Source: Collinsella aerofaciens
Lineage (GTDB): Bacteria; Actinomycetota; Coriobacteriia; Coriobacteriales; Coriobacteriaceae
Direction: 5' to 3'
DNA: 63,809 nt
NCBI GenBank assembly: GCA_008668235.1
Contig: RQCP01000053.1
Location: forward strand, 1-63,809
A program made the position numbers and the translations under genes. Positions 7,976 to 17,468 of this stretch are shown here, one piece after another (within the stretch, counting starts at the first letter, position 1; every line of letters starts with the position of its first letter). The notes under the pieces were generated by a model. The model was not told where the DNA came from. It made no database searches and was given only the letters and a program-made list of their open reading frames with translations.

Positions 7976-10129
7976 TTACTGAACTTTGCTGGCGAACTCG
8001 AGGTATTGCATGCGCTGCAGCTTGTCGATCGTCGAGGTGTATGGGCTGTCTTCAGATTCCAAGTCGTAGCGCAGCCCGTCGGCACCGAGATAGCCGGCGA
8101 CATTGATGGTGGGCACATCTGACCTTGTTGCAAGCAGGGCCTTTTGATAGTCGGTGAGCGGGGCGCCGATCTTATTAAGGGTAATGGCTGCAATCTCGTT
8201 TGCCCCGACGGTGTCGTAGACGTTGAGCTCGGTATTGCCGGCGATTTCATAGTTAGCCCAGACGAAATAGGTCGACTGATAGACACGGAAAGCGTGGCTT
8301 GCCGTATCTTCCTGAGGGTACAGCTCGTCGTTGAGAGTCGTTGCGGCGCTCGGCTGATGGTCGCCAAAAAAGACAAGAACAACCGGTCTGCCGATATTGC
8401 GGAGCTCGTTGATAAAGTACTCGAGGTCCCGGTCGGATGCGTTGACGCAGGTGAGATAGGTGTTGAGCGCGCTATTGGCGCCCTCGCTGGCTCCCTCGAC
8501 CCAATAGTTTGTCAGCTCCTCGGCGGGAACGGTGCCATAGTCGTAGCCGCCGTGATTTTGCATCGTGACGTCAAAGATGAACTGCGGGGCTTCGTCGGTT
8601 CTAAGCAGGTCGAGTATCTTGTCGTAGGTGGCGTAGTCGCATACGCCGGCATGGTAACAGGGCGCACCTTCGAAATCGCCGATTGAAAGAAAGTCTCCAA
8701 AGCCCAGCTGCTGATAGATTTTATCTCGATGGTAGTTGACGGGGTTTTGCGGGTGCATAGCGGTAGCGGTATACCCAAGCTCTTTAAGGTCCCTTGCCAG
8801 GCTGTTGACGCCATTCATCTGATACAGCTGATAGGGGATCTTGCCTAATCCGACAAAGGCCGTTGTCGCTCCGGTCAAAAATTCGAATTCGGAGTTTGCC
8901 GTTCCGCCACCGGTGACCGAAGCGAGCATGGTGCCGCGAACAAGTGTGTCGGGAAGCGAGTTGTAGAATGCGGGGCCGGTGTACCCGGCCGCCTGGAGCT
9001 GCTCAAAGCACGAAAGGTCGCTAAAACTCTCGTTCATGACGGCAACAATCGTCGGCTTGATTTCATTGAACTGGGCAACGGCCGCCGCGCGCTGCTCGCT
9101 CGAGCCATACGTGCTGTCGTAGGTGGCGGCGAGCTCCTGCTCGATGCTCTGCGCCTCATCGGGCGTATAGTCTTCGGGCTTCTCAATGGGCAACTCGTTG
9201 ACCATTTCGGTGAACGAAGTGATAAAACCCTGAGACGCGTACGTGGTGATGGGCTGCCAACGGTCAAATCCAAAATTCAGCGCCTGCTCCAAGTCGATGC
9301 TGGAAAAGCCCGAGAGCCCCACAACGGTCACTAGCAGAAAAGCGCAGAGGTTAGCGGCGATTGCGGGGAAGACATGGGTGGGCGTACGGAGCTTTCTCGG
9401 TCGGATAAGCGAAAGAAGCCCCAGGGAAATCTCTAGCAGGGCTAGAGAGGTTACGATTCCGGCGGTAAAGGTAAACTCGTATCCCTCGCTCACTTCCATT
9501 GCGGTGCCAAGGGCCAAGATATCGCTTGGCAGGATGGCCTCGCCTTTAAACGTTATGACGAAGTGCTCGGCAATGCCAAGGATGCAACAGGCGACGGGCA
9601 CGAGGGCCATGAAGCCTCCATGTCGCTGTCCCAGCAAATAAAGGGAGAGCAGAACCGTCGCGAGCAGCCCGACGGAAAACCCGAATGAGTTGGCGGGAAT
9701 GCGATAGAACGTTTCGTTACAGGCAATTTCGAGTGAAACGAACGAGAGCGCTGAAACAGCGGCGATGACAAGGATGTCACGGCAAATGCAGGCAACCGTT
9801 CCCGTCGCAAGATCGGTTTGGTCGATAAGTCCCGAAACCAAGGGTTCGACAAGAAGTATGACGGCGGCAGCACCGAGCGCCGAATAAGAAAGGACCCATA
9901 GGGAACTGTCCTCATTTACGAGCAATTGATTCGTAATCCATGCAGCTACCACGCCGAGCGGGATGAGGAGCGTCGCGCACCAAAAGACGCGGGCAATGGG
10001 CGGCTTTTCATTGTGTTTGATTGAAAAATATACGCGCACCACGACGATGGCCACGATAAGGACGGCGATGAATATGGGCAGATTGGCCATGTCGCTCGAA
10101 GTGATTTCAAGGGGGATATCTTCGGTCAT
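7976..10129 (-). CDS. LtaS-like membrane sulfatase (glycerol-phosphate or related transferase)
   Basis: This resembles lipoteichoic-acid synthase: a membrane protein with an extracytoplasmic sulfatase-fold domain that transfers phosphoglycerol-type groups. Roughly the first 290 of 717 residues hold five to seven hydrophobic helices. The catalytic domain follows: IVAVMNESFSD supplies the metal-binding E, GGGTANSEFEF has the nucleophilic Thr in the conserved G-T-x-N-S-E-F context, and VVLVFFGDHQPS supplies a metal-binding D-H. Start at 10129 is supported by GAGGA seven bases upstream. Similar proteins in actinobacteria may modify other glycopolymers, so the exact polymer is not assigned. It is transcribed alone, divergent from uvrA. 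Confidence 0.87.
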   Translation of the reverse strand: MTEDIPLEITSSDMANLPIFIAVLIVAIVVVRVYFSIKHNEKPPIARVFWCATLLIPLGVVAAWITNQLLVNEDSSLWVLSYSALGAAAVILLVEPLVSGLIDQTDLATGTVACICRDILVIAAVSALSFVSLEIACNETFYRIPANSFGFSVGLLATVLLSLYLLGQRHGGFMALVPVACCILGIAEHFVITFKGEAILPSDILALGTAMEVSEGYEFTFTAGIVTSLALLEISLGLLSLIRPRKLRTPTHVFPAIAANLCAFLLVTVVGLSGFSSIDLEQALNFGFDRWQPITTYASQGFITSFTEMVNELPIEKPEDYTPDEAQSIEQELAATYDSTYGSSEQRAAAVAQFNEIKPTIVAVMNESFSDLSCFEQLQAAGYTGPAFYNSLPDTLVRGTMLASVTGGGTANSEFEFLTGATTAFVGLGKIPYQLYQMNGVNSLARDLKELGYTATAMHPQNPVNYHRDKIYQQLGFGDFLSIGDFEGAPCYHAGVCDYATYDKILDLLRTDEAPQFIFDVTMQNHGGYDYGTVPAEELTNYWVEGASEGANSALNTYLTCVNASDRDLEYFINELRNIGRPVVLVFFGDHQPSAATTLNDELYPQEDTASHAFRVYQSTYFVWANYEIAGNTELNVYDTVGANEIAAITLNKIGAPLTDYQKALLATRSDVPTINVAGYLGADGLRYDLESEDSPYTSTIDKLQRMQYLEFASKVQ

Positions 10130-10155
10130 GGACGTTCCTCTGTTACGGCAAATTA

Positions 10156-10179
10156 AGTTCAGTATTAGATTACTGTAAC
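10156..10179. promoter_or_regulatory. Imperfect palindrome in the ltaS-like/uvrA divergent region
   Basis: CAGTA and TACTG arms around TTAGAT, flanked by GTT and AAC, make a dyad about 30 bases upstream of the sulfatase gene's start codon. It could be an operator or part of its promoter. No family match is claimed. Confidence 0.3.
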
Positions 10180-10247
10180 CTTTCCACGGCATTTCGAGAA
10201 ACAAAGTGCCCGATACGCAAAGCTAAAGGTCTGCGAATCTTGTATTA

Positions 10248-10261
10248 CGAACATCTGTGCG
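10248..10261 (+). promoter_or_regulatory. Candidate LexA (SOS) box upstream of uvrA
   Basis: CGAACATCTGTGCG matches the Gram-positive LexA consensus CGAAC-N4-GTTCG at nine of ten fixed positions. It lies just upstream of a TATAAT at 10289-10294 and about 60 bases before the uvrA start, where a repressor could block the promoter. Confidence 0.6.
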
Positions 10262-10288
10262 CGTCGAGTGCGCTAAACTCATCGACAG

Positions 10289-10294
10289 TATAAT
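10289..10294 (+). promoter_or_regulatory. -10 element of the uvrA promoter
   Basis: A perfect TATAAT lies 29 bases before the uvrA ATG. The -35 region is not consensus, as expected for a regulated promoter. Confidence 0.55.
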
Positions 10295-10322
10295 TCGATG
10301 CAATAGGAGGCAAGGAGCTTCC

Positions 10323-13202
10323 ATGTCTGATTCTTCTATCGTTATTCGCGGCGCTCGTGAGCACAACCTCCGTGATATCGATGTTTCCATTCCGCGTGAC
10401 CAACTCGTGGTCATTACCGGTCTTTCTGGCTCGGGCAAGAGTTCGCTGGCATTTGACACTATCTATGCCGAGGGCCAGCGTCGATACGTCGAGAGTCTTT
10501 CGAGCTATGCGCGCCAGTTCTTGGGCCAGATGGACAAACCCGACTTGGATTCAATCGACGGCCTTTCGCCGGCGGTGTCGATCGACCAAAAGACGACGTC
10601 TAAAAACCCTCGCTCGACGGTTGGCACCGTAACCGAGATTTATGACTATCTGCGCCTGCTGTTCGCCCGTGTGGGCACCCCGCACTGTCCCGAATGCGGC
10701 CGCGTCATTGAGCGCCAGACGACCGACCAGGTTGCCGACAAGGTCTTGGCGGCGGGGGAGGGCCGCCGCGCGTTTGTGCTGGCACCGGTGGTGCGCGGGC
10801 GAAAAGGCGAGCACACCAAACTGTTTGAGGACCTTCGCGCCGAGGGCTTTAGCCGCGTGCGCGTTGACGGCGAAGTGCGCTCGCTCGACGACCCGATCGA
10901 TCTGGACAAAAAGTTCAAGCACGATATCGAGGTCGTAGTCGACCGCATCGTGATTCGGGAAAACTCTCTGGGCCGCATCGCCGAGTCTGTTGAACAGGCG
11001 ACTGCCTTGGCGCACGGCAATGTAAACGTGTACATGCTGCCCGATCGCGATGCTCTCGAGGGGACCGAGGGCGAACTGCTGGAGTATTCGTTGGCCTTGG
11101 CGTGCCCGGAGCATGGACACTCCATTGACGATCTTCAGCCGCGTGATTTTTCGTTCAACGCTCCCTATGGCGCATGTCCTGAGTGCGACGGCCTGGGCTT
11201 TAAGAAAACCGTTGATGCCGAGGCGCTGATTGAGGACCCCTCGAAGTCCATTGCCGACGGAGTCTTTGGTAGCCTGTTTGGCAATTCGAACTACTATCCG
11301 CAGATTTTTGCTGCGGTCTGCAAACACTTTAAGGTGAGCGCCGATACGCCGTGGGAGGACTTGCCCCCTCGCGTGCGTCGTGCATTCTTGGATGGCCTGG
11401 GCGATACGAAGATCTCGGTCGACTACCAAAAGCTCGACGGACGTCGTAGCCAGTGGGATACAAAGTTTTCGGGCGTTCGCAACATCCTGTACGAACGCTA
11501 TGCCGAGACGACGAACGAGAACACCAAGGCGCGCCTGGAGAAGTACATTCGCGAGGAACCGTGCTCGAGCTGCCACGGCGCTCGTTTGCGCCCTGAGATG
11601 CTCGCCGTCACCGTGGGCGGCAAGTCCATTTACGAGGTTTGTTGCCTGTCGTGCCGTGAGTCGCTCGAGTTTTTTGAGGGCTTGGAACTTACCGAGCGTC
11701 AACGGTTTATCGGCGGCCGTATCGTCAAGGAAATCCTGGAGCGCTTGCGTTTTCTGGTCGATGTTGGACTCGACTATCTGACGCTCGATCGTGCCTCGGC
11801 GACGCTTTCCGGTGGCGAGGCACAGCGTATTCGACTGGCAACGCAGATCGGCGCGGGTCTCATGGGCGTGCTCTATATTCTGGATGAGCCCTCGATCGGT
11901 CTTCATCAGCGTGACAACGAGCGCCTGATCAAGACGCTCGAGCGCCTGCGCGATATCGGCAATACCGTTATCGTCGTCGAACACGACGAGGATACAATCC
12001 GTGCCGCCGACTACGTGATCGACATGGGGCCCGGCGCCGGCGTCAACGGCGGACACGTAGTCGCGGCGGGAACGCCTGCCGATATCATGGCGTGTACTGA
12101 GTCGATGACGGGCGCTTATCTGACCGGCAAACGAATGATCCGGGTGCCTGATGAACGGCGCAAACCCGGTCGCGGCTGCCTTAAAATTACGGGCGCTCGA
12201 GCCAACAACCTCAAAAACGTTACTGCCAAGATCGAGTTTGGTACGCTTACGGTTGTTACCGGCGTGTCGGGATCGGGCAAGAGCTCCCTAGTTACCGACA
12301 CCATTGCGCCTGCCCTTACGAATGCCATTCACCGCTCGACGCGCCCTGTGGGTCCGTATAAGAAAATCGAGGGCATCGAGTGTATCGATAAGGTTATCGA
12401 TATCGACCAGTCGCCGATTGGCCGCACGCCGCGTTCCAACCCTGCTACCTATATCGGCCTGTGGGATGATCTTCGCGCACTGTTTGCGAGTACGCCGGAG
12501 TCGAAGGCGCGCGGCTACTCGCCAGGTCGTTTCTCCTTTAATGTGAGTGGCGGGCGCTGTGAGGCGTGCAAGGGCGACGGACAGATCAAGATCGAGATGC
12601 ACTTCCTTCCCGATATCTACGTTCCCTGCGAAGTTTGCGGCGGTAAACGCTACAACCGCGAGACACTCGAGGTCACCTATCGTGGCAAGACCATCTCGGA
12701 CGTGCTCGACATGAGCGTTACCGAGGCGCTGGCCTTCTTTGGGAATATCCCGCAGATTAAGCGCAAGCTCCAGACGCTGTACGATGTAGGCTTGGGCTAC
12801 GTGAGCCTGGGCCAGCCCGCCACGACGCTTTCGGGCGGCGAGGCGCAGCGTGTAAAGCTCGCCAAGGAGCTTCATCGACGCCAGACGGGCAAGACGTTCT
12901 ATATTTTGGACGAGCCGACGACCGGCCTTCATTTTGAGGACGTCCGCCAGCTGCTCGATGTACTGCAGCGCTTGGTCGATGCGGGCAACACGGTGCTGGT
13001 GATTGAACACAACCTTGATGTCATCAAGGTTGCCGACCGCCTGATCGATATGGGTCCCGAGGGCGGTAACGGCGGCGGAACCGTCGTGGTTTCGGGTACA
13101 CCGGAGCAGGTTGCGGACTGTCCGCAGAGTTATACGGGCAAGTTTTTGGCGCCTTTGCTCAGGCGTGACCGGGAGCGTCAGGCTCAACTTGATGCTCAAT
13201 AA
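10323..13202 (+). CDS. uvrA: Excinuclease ABC subunit A
   Basis: UvrA is the damage-sensing ATPase of nucleotide excision repair. The 959-residue protein has two ABC ATPase modules: Walker A GLSGSGKSS near residue 33 and GVSGSGKSS in the second half, with two LSGGEAQR signatures (TLSGGEAQRIRLA and TLSGGEAQRVKLA) and ILDEPSIGLH/ILDEPTTGLH Walker B segments. Cysteine-rich zinc sites are visible: HCPECGR, ACPECDGLGF, CSSCHGARL and CEACKGDGQ...CEVCGGKRYN. The start at 10323 follows AGGAGGCAAGGAG. The candidate LexA box upstream suggests DNA-damage induction. Full length and intact. Confidence 0.98.
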   Translation: MSDSSIVIRGAREHNLRDIDVSIPRDQLVVITGLSGSGKSSLAFDTIYAEGQRRYVESLSSYARQFLGQMDKPDLDSIDGLSPAVSIDQKTTSKNPRSTVGTVTEIYDYLRLLFARVGTPHCPECGRVIERQTTDQVADKVLAAGEGRRAFVLAPVVRGRKGEHTKLFEDLRAEGFSRVRVDGEVRSLDDPIDLDKKFKHDIEVVVDRIVIRENSLGRIAESVEQATALAHGNVNVYMLPDRDALEGTEGELLEYSLALACPEHGHSIDDLQPRDFSFNAPYGACPECDGLGFKKTVDAEALIEDPSKSIADGVFGSLFGNSNYYPQIFAAVCKHFKVSADTPWEDLPPRVRRAFLDGLGDTKISVDYQKLDGRRSQWDTKFSGVRNILYERYAETTNENTKARLEKYIREEPCSSCHGARLRPEMLAVTVGGKSIYEVCCLSCRESLEFFEGLELTERQRFIGGRIVKEILERLRFLVDVGLDYLTLDRASATLSGGEAQRIRLATQIGAGLMGVLYILDEPSIGLHQRDNERLIKTLERLRDIGNTVIVVEHDEDTIRAADYVIDMGPGAGVNGGHVVAAGTPADIMACTESMTGAYLTGKRMIRVPDERRKPGRGCLKITGARANNLKNVTAKIEFGTLTVVTGVSGSGKSSLVTDTIAPALTNAIHRSTRPVGPYKKIEGIECIDKVIDIDQSPIGRTPRSNPATYIGLWDDLRALFASTPESKARGYSPGRFSFNVSGGRCEACKGDGQIKIEMHFLPDIYVPCEVCGGKRYNRETLEVTYRGKTISDVLDMSVTEALAFFGNIPQIKRKLQTLYDVGLGYVSLGQPATTLSGGEAQRVKLAKELHRRQTGKTFYILDEPTTGLHFEDVRQLLDVLQRLVDAGNTVLVIEHNLDVIKVADRLIDMGPEGGNGGGTVVVSGTPEQVADCPQSYTGKFLAPLLRRDRERQAQLDAQ

Positions 13203-13222
13203 ATAGGCGATTCAGTTTATGG

Positions 13223-13253
13223 GCGCCATCGACTCCTTGTGATTCGATGGCGC
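13223..13253 (+). terminator. Hairpin after uvrA
   Basis: A perfect 10-bp stem, GCGCCATCGA with TCGATGGCGC, starts 20 bases after the uvrA stop. It lacks a T run, so it may be a weak terminator or an mRNA-stabilising hairpin. Confidence 0.5.
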
Positions 13254-13334
13254 TTGCTGTGCCGAAGTGACGTATGCAGCCGAATTGGACATATACTTAA
13301 TCTTTGCGTCCGAATGCGAGGGAAAGGATATGTC

Positions 13335-13835
13335 ATGGCAAAGGCTGTAAAGACGCCAAAAACCAATGCGATGCGCGAGCTGGAAAGCGCCGGCATTTCC
13401 TATGTTCTACATACGTACGAAGACGATGGTGATGAGTCGGTGGGCCTGGGGGTCGCGATTTCGGAGCAGCTTGGCGAGGAGCCCGGTCAAGGATTTAAGA
13501 CCTTGGTCTGCGTGACGCCGTCCAACGACCATGTCGTGTGCTGCATCCCTGTTGCCGATGAGCTCGATCTAAAGTCCGCCGCGCGTGCCGCGGGGGAGAA
13601 GTCCTTGGTTATGATGCATGTGAAGGATTTGCTTGCGGCGACTGGCTACGTTCGCGGCGGCTGCAGCCCGGTCGGTATGAAAAAACGCTACCGGACGCTC
13701 ATTGATGAGACGTGTGTCCTTTGGGATACCATTTTTATTTCGGGAGGCAAGCGTGGTTATCAGCTCGAGCTTGCACCCGATGATTTAATTGCATTTTGCG
13801 GGGCGACGGTTGCCGCGATTACGAGAGAGGACTGA
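13335..13835 (+). CDS. ybaK: YbaK/EbsC-type aminoacyl-tRNA deacylase
   Basis: YbaK hydrolyses Cys-tRNA(Pro), a proofreading activity that clears tRNAs mischarged by prolyl-tRNA synthetase. The 166-residue protein shows the family pattern: an N-terminal helix (TNAMRELESAGISY), FKTLVCV, the conserved lysine region DLKSAARAAGEKSL, the GYVRGGCSPVGMKK segment and a C-terminal ISGGKRGYQLELAP. Start at 13335 is set by GGAAAGGA upstream; the reading frame opens earlier but without a ribosome site. A TATACT around 13291 may be its -10. It is followed after three bases by murJ, so ybaK, murJ and uvrC probably form one transcript. Confidence 0.92.
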   Translation: MAKAVKTPKTNAMRELESAGISYVLHTYEDDGDESVGLGVAISEQLGEEPGQGFKTLVCVTPSNDHVVCCIPVADELDLKSAARAAGEKSLVMMHVKDLLAATGYVRGGCSPVGMKKRYRTLIDETCVLWDTIFISGGKRGYQLELAPDDLIAFCGATVAAITRED

Positions 13836-13838
13836 GCG

Positions 13839-15521
13839 ATGCCGCAGGAAGAATTGAAGCGCGGAGCTCATTTTGCAAAAGAATCTGCGCCTCAGACACC
13901 CTCATCCGAAGCTTCTTCGTCGCGAGATGACACTGACGACATGGGCTCGTCGGACTACTCCACGGTTGGTCGTTCCGCCGGGCTTATGACCATCCTGACT
14001 ATCGTGTCTCGCGTCACCGGTTTTATCCGCACGTGGGCAATGGCGGCCGCTATCGGCATGTCGCTACTCTCGTCCTCCTATCAGGTCGCCAACAACCTGC
14101 CCAATATGCTCTACGAACTCGTGATGGGTGGCATGCTCGTGACGGCGTTTTTGCCCGTGTACATGGGCGTGAGGCGTGAGCAGGGTCGCGAGGCCTCGAA
14201 CGAGTACGTGGGCAACCTGCTCGGCATTCTGCTTTTAGTGCTGGGTGGCATTTCGTTGCTGGGGACCGTGTTCGCCCCGGGCTTTATCTGGACGCAATCG
14301 TTCCTTTCGGGTGACGGTGGCAGCATGGATACCGCTGCGTTCATGTTCCGTTTCTTTGCCATCCAGATTCTGTTTTATGGTTTGGGCTCGGTGTTCTCGG
14401 GCGTTCTCAACGCACACCGCGACTACTTCTGGTCGACGTTTGCCCCGGTCCTCAACAATGTGATCGTCATTGCGAGCTTTATGGGTTTTGCGCCCGTGTC
14501 CGCACAGTTTGGCGAACGTGCCGGCATCATCTTGATTGCGGCCGGTACGACCCTCGGTGTCTTTGTTCAGATGGCATGTCAGATTCCCGCGCTTGGCAAG
14601 CACGGCGTGCATCCCCATATCCATATCGACTTTAAGGACCCCGCGCTGCGCCAGACGATTGCGCTCGGTATCCCGACGCTGCTCGCCACGGTGTGCATGT
14701 TTGTCTCGACTTCTATCACCAACGCTGCCGCGCTGGTGGTCCAGCCCGAGACGGGTCCTTCCGTCATCGCCTATGCGCGCCTGTGGTACACGCTGCCCTA
14801 CGCGCTGATTGCCGCCTCGCTTTCGACGGCGCTCTATACCGAGCTCTCTCATGACGCACAGGAGAAGGATTACGACAGCGTTCGCACGGGCATTTCGCGT
14901 GGCGTCGCCCAGATGCTGTTCTTCCTGATTCCGTTCGCACTGTACCTGATTGTCTTCGCACGTCCGCTCAATATGATCTACTGTGCTGGCAAGTTCGATG
15001 AATCCGGCGTGGCGCTGGTGTCCGAGTACCTTGTCTACCTGGCGCTCTCGCTGCCGCTCTACGGCGTGGTCGTGTTGATGCAGAAGAGCTTCTCTGCCTT
15101 GCTCGACATGAAGCCCTATAGCCGCTATTGCCTGTATTCCGCCATCGGCCAGGCCGGCTCGGTTCTGCTGTTTGGCGTTGTGCTGGGCTTCGGTATGCCG
15201 GCAATCGCGCTTTCGTATGTCGTCGACTACGTGATCTTGGTCGGCTGTTCGCTGTGGTGGCTGCGTCGTCGCCTGCGTGGCCTTCAGGTCAAATCTATCC
15301 TACATGGCGGTTTCTTTGGCCTTTTGCTCGGTGGCCTAGGTGCTGCCGCAGGCGCCGGCGTCATGTGGGCGCTTGAACACTTTGTCGGGGCACTTGGCGG
15401 CTCGATTCTGATTACTCTTGGCTACGTTTGCGTTGCGGGTGTCGCCTCGCTTGTTGTTACCTTTGGCCTTGCCGTCGTCCTTAAGATGCCCGAGGTCTCG
15501 GCGCTGCTTCGTCGCAAGTAG
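13839..15521 (+). CDS. murJ: Lipid II flippase MurJ
   Basis: MurJ moves lipid II from the inner to the outer face of the cytoplasmic membrane for peptidoglycan synthesis. After a hydrophilic, serine-rich N-terminal tail of about 45 residues, the 560-residue protein shows the MOP/MviN pattern: MTILTIVSRVTGFIRTWAM, a set of hydrophobic helices consistent with 14 membrane spans, NNLPNMLYELVMGGML, RLWYTLPYALIAASLSTALY and LSLPLYGVVVLMQKSF. GAGAGAGGA precedes the ATG, which follows the ybaK stop by three bases. The stop codon of murJ directly abuts the GTG of uvrC. Confidence 0.95.
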   Translation: MPQEELKRGAHFAKESAPQTPSSEASSSRDDTDDMGSSDYSTVGRSAGLMTILTIVSRVTGFIRTWAMAAAIGMSLLSSSYQVANNLPNMLYELVMGGMLVTAFLPVYMGVRREQGREASNEYVGNLLGILLLVLGGISLLGTVFAPGFIWTQSFLSGDGGSMDTAAFMFRFFAIQILFYGLGSVFSGVLNAHRDYFWSTFAPVLNNVIVIASFMGFAPVSAQFGERAGIILIAAGTTLGVFVQMACQIPALGKHGVHPHIHIDFKDPALRQTIALGIPTLLATVCMFVSTSITNAAALVVQPETGPSVIAYARLWYTLPYALIAASLSTALYTELSHDAQEKDYDSVRTGISRGVAQMLFFLIPFALYLIVFARPLNMIYCAGKFDESGVALVSEYLVYLALSLPLYGVVVLMQKSFSALLDMKPYSRYCLYSAIGQAGSVLLFGVVLGFGMPAIALSYVVDYVILVGCSLWWLRRRLRGLQVKSILHGGFFGLLLGGLGAAAGAGVMWALEHFVGALGGSILITLGYVCVAGVASLVVTFGLAVVLKMPEVSALLRRK

Positions 15522-17468
15522 GTGCGCGTGGCCGGTCACGACAACATACCAACGCTTGCCGAGCAGGTTTCGCGCGTTCCCACACAGCCCGGATGCTACC
15601 TTTGGAAGGATGCCAAGGGCGATGTCATCTACGTGGGCAAGGCGAAAAACCTGCGCGCCCGCATGCGTCAATACGTGACACTGCAGGATGAGCGTCAAAA
15701 GATCCCGCTGATGATGCAGCTGGTGGCGAGCTTTGACTACATCGTTGTCGAAACCGAGCATGAGGCGCTTGTACTCGAGCGCAACCTGATCGGCCAGTAC
15801 CATCCGTACTTTAACGTCGACCTCAAGGATGACAAGAGCTACCCCTTTATCGCCATTACAAAGGGCGACCTGTATCCCGCGATCAAATACACGCGTGAGC
15901 GTCATAAGCCGGGAACGCGCTATTTTGGACCCTATACCGATAGCCGTGCGGCACGTGAGACGATAGATACGCTGCGCAAGGTTATCCCCATCTGCTCTGC
16001 ATCCTGTGCGGAGTGGCGTCGTTGTCGCCGTACCATCGAGTCCCACAAGGGCGAGGAAGACATCGTCAATATGATTTGCGCACAAAACGGGCGTCCCTGC
16101 TTTGACTACCATGTCGGGCGCGGCCCGGGTGCGTGTGTCGGCGCGATTTCCCCGGCAGACTATGCCAAGAACGTCAAGCGTGTCGAGCGCTTTTTGTCGG
16201 GCCATCGCAAGGATGTCGTCGATGAGCTGACCTCCGAGATGACGGATGCCGCCGAGGCGCTCGACTTTGAGCGCGCGGCACGCGTCAAACGTCGTTTGGA
16301 GGTCATCAGGGGTCTGGACGATCGTCAGCAAGTCGTTTTTCCCTCCAGTGTCGATATCGATGTCATCGGGTTCTATCGCGAGGAGACCATCTCCGCCGCT
16401 TGCGTCTTCGTCGTTCGCGAGGGCCGAACAGTTCGCACCTGCGAGTTCATTCTCGACAAGGGTCTTGATGTTGACGAGGAAGAGCTCCAGTCGGGCTTTC
16501 TTAAGCGCTATTACGACGAGACGGCTGATATTCCAGCTGAGGTCAACCTTTCCGTCGAGCTTGAGGATGCGGAGGCGCTGGGGGAGTGGCTTGCGGGCAA
16601 GCGTGAGCGTTCCTGCCATCTCCATAGGCCGCAGCGTGGCGAAAAGTACCGTCTGCTCGATATGGCATCCAAAAATGCGCGCCATGCCCTCATGCGCTAC
16701 ATGATGCGAACGGGGTACGCTGACGACCGCACCAATCAAGCGCTCCTGGAGCTCGAAAGTGCGTTGGCGCTGCCATCGCCGCCGTTGCGTATCGAGTGCT
16801 TCGATATCTCTACACTGCATGGCACCTTTACGGTCGCCTCGATGGTGGTGTTTACCAACGGGCGCGCCGACAAGAGCCAGTACCGTCGTTTTAAAATTCA
16901 GGCCGAATTGGACGAGGCAAACGACTTCGTGTCGATGTCCGAGGTTTTGGGACGACGCTATGCTCCCGAGCGCATGGCCGACGAGCGCTTTGGCTCGCGC
17001 CCCGATTTGCTCGTTGTCGATGGCGGTAAGCCGCAATTGACCGCTGCGATCAAGCAACTTGAGGCTCTTGGGCTCGATATACCAGTTTGTGGCTTGGCGA
17101 AGGCCGACGAGGAAGTTTTTGTGCCTTGGGACGAGACTCCTGTCGTGCTGCCGACCGGGTCTGCTTCGCTCTATCTAATTAAACAGGTACGCGATGAGTC
17201 CCACCGATTTGCCATCACGTTCCACCGTGAGTTGCGCGATAAAGCCATGACGGTTTCGGTACTCGATGACGTTCCGGGCGTGGGACCCACCAGAAAACGT
17301 GCCCTTATGCGCCATTTTGGCTCGATGAAGCGTTTGCGCGCGGCGAGCGAGCAAGAGATCGCGGAAGTTCGCGGCATACCTGCCGATGTTGCCAAGGCGG
17401 TCCACGAGGCGCTCGTTGCATGGAATGCCGAGCGCGCCGAGGCGGCGGCTGGCCATTCCGATAGCTAA
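15522..17468 (+). CDS. uvrC: Excinuclease ABC subunit C
   Basis: UvrC makes the two incisions around a lesion in nucleotide excision repair. The 648-residue protein contains the N-terminal GIY-YIG nuclease (GCYLWKDAKGDVIYVGKAKNLRARMRQY), a central UVR motif that binds UvrB (EALDFERAARVKRRLEVI), the RNase H-like second nuclease (IECFDISTLHGTFTVASMVVF, LLVVDGGKPQL) and a C-terminal helix-hairpin-helix pair (LDDVPGVGPTRKRALMRHFGS). The GTG at 15522 follows the murJ stop without a gap; another GTG at 15528 is an equally possible start. In many actinobacteria uvrC is followed by rapZ; here the sialic-acid operon intervenes. Confidence 0.97.
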   Translation: MRVAGHDNIPTLAEQVSRVPTQPGCYLWKDAKGDVIYVGKAKNLRARMRQYVTLQDERQKIPLMMQLVASFDYIVVETEHEALVLERNLIGQYHPYFNVDLKDDKSYPFIAITKGDLYPAIKYTRERHKPGTRYFGPYTDSRAARETIDTLRKVIPICSASCAEWRRCRRTIESHKGEEDIVNMICAQNGRPCFDYHVGRGPGACVGAISPADYAKNVKRVERFLSGHRKDVVDELTSEMTDAAEALDFERAARVKRRLEVIRGLDDRQQVVFPSSVDIDVIGFYREETISAACVFVVREGRTVRTCEFILDKGLDVDEEELQSGFLKRYYDETADIPAEVNLSVELEDAEALGEWLAGKRERSCHLHRPQRGEKYRLLDMASKNARHALMRYMMRTGYADDRTNQALLELESALALPSPPLRIECFDISTLHGTFTVASMVVFTNGRADKSQYRRFKIQAELDEANDFVSMSEVLGRRYAPERMADERFGSRPDLLVVDGGKPQLTAAIKQLEALGLDIPVCGLAKADEEVFVPWDETPVVLPTGSASLYLIKQVRDESHRFAITFHRELRDKAMTVSVLDDVPGVGPTRKRALMRHFGSMKRLRAASEQEIAEVRGIPADVAKAVHEALVAWNAERAEAAAGHSDS

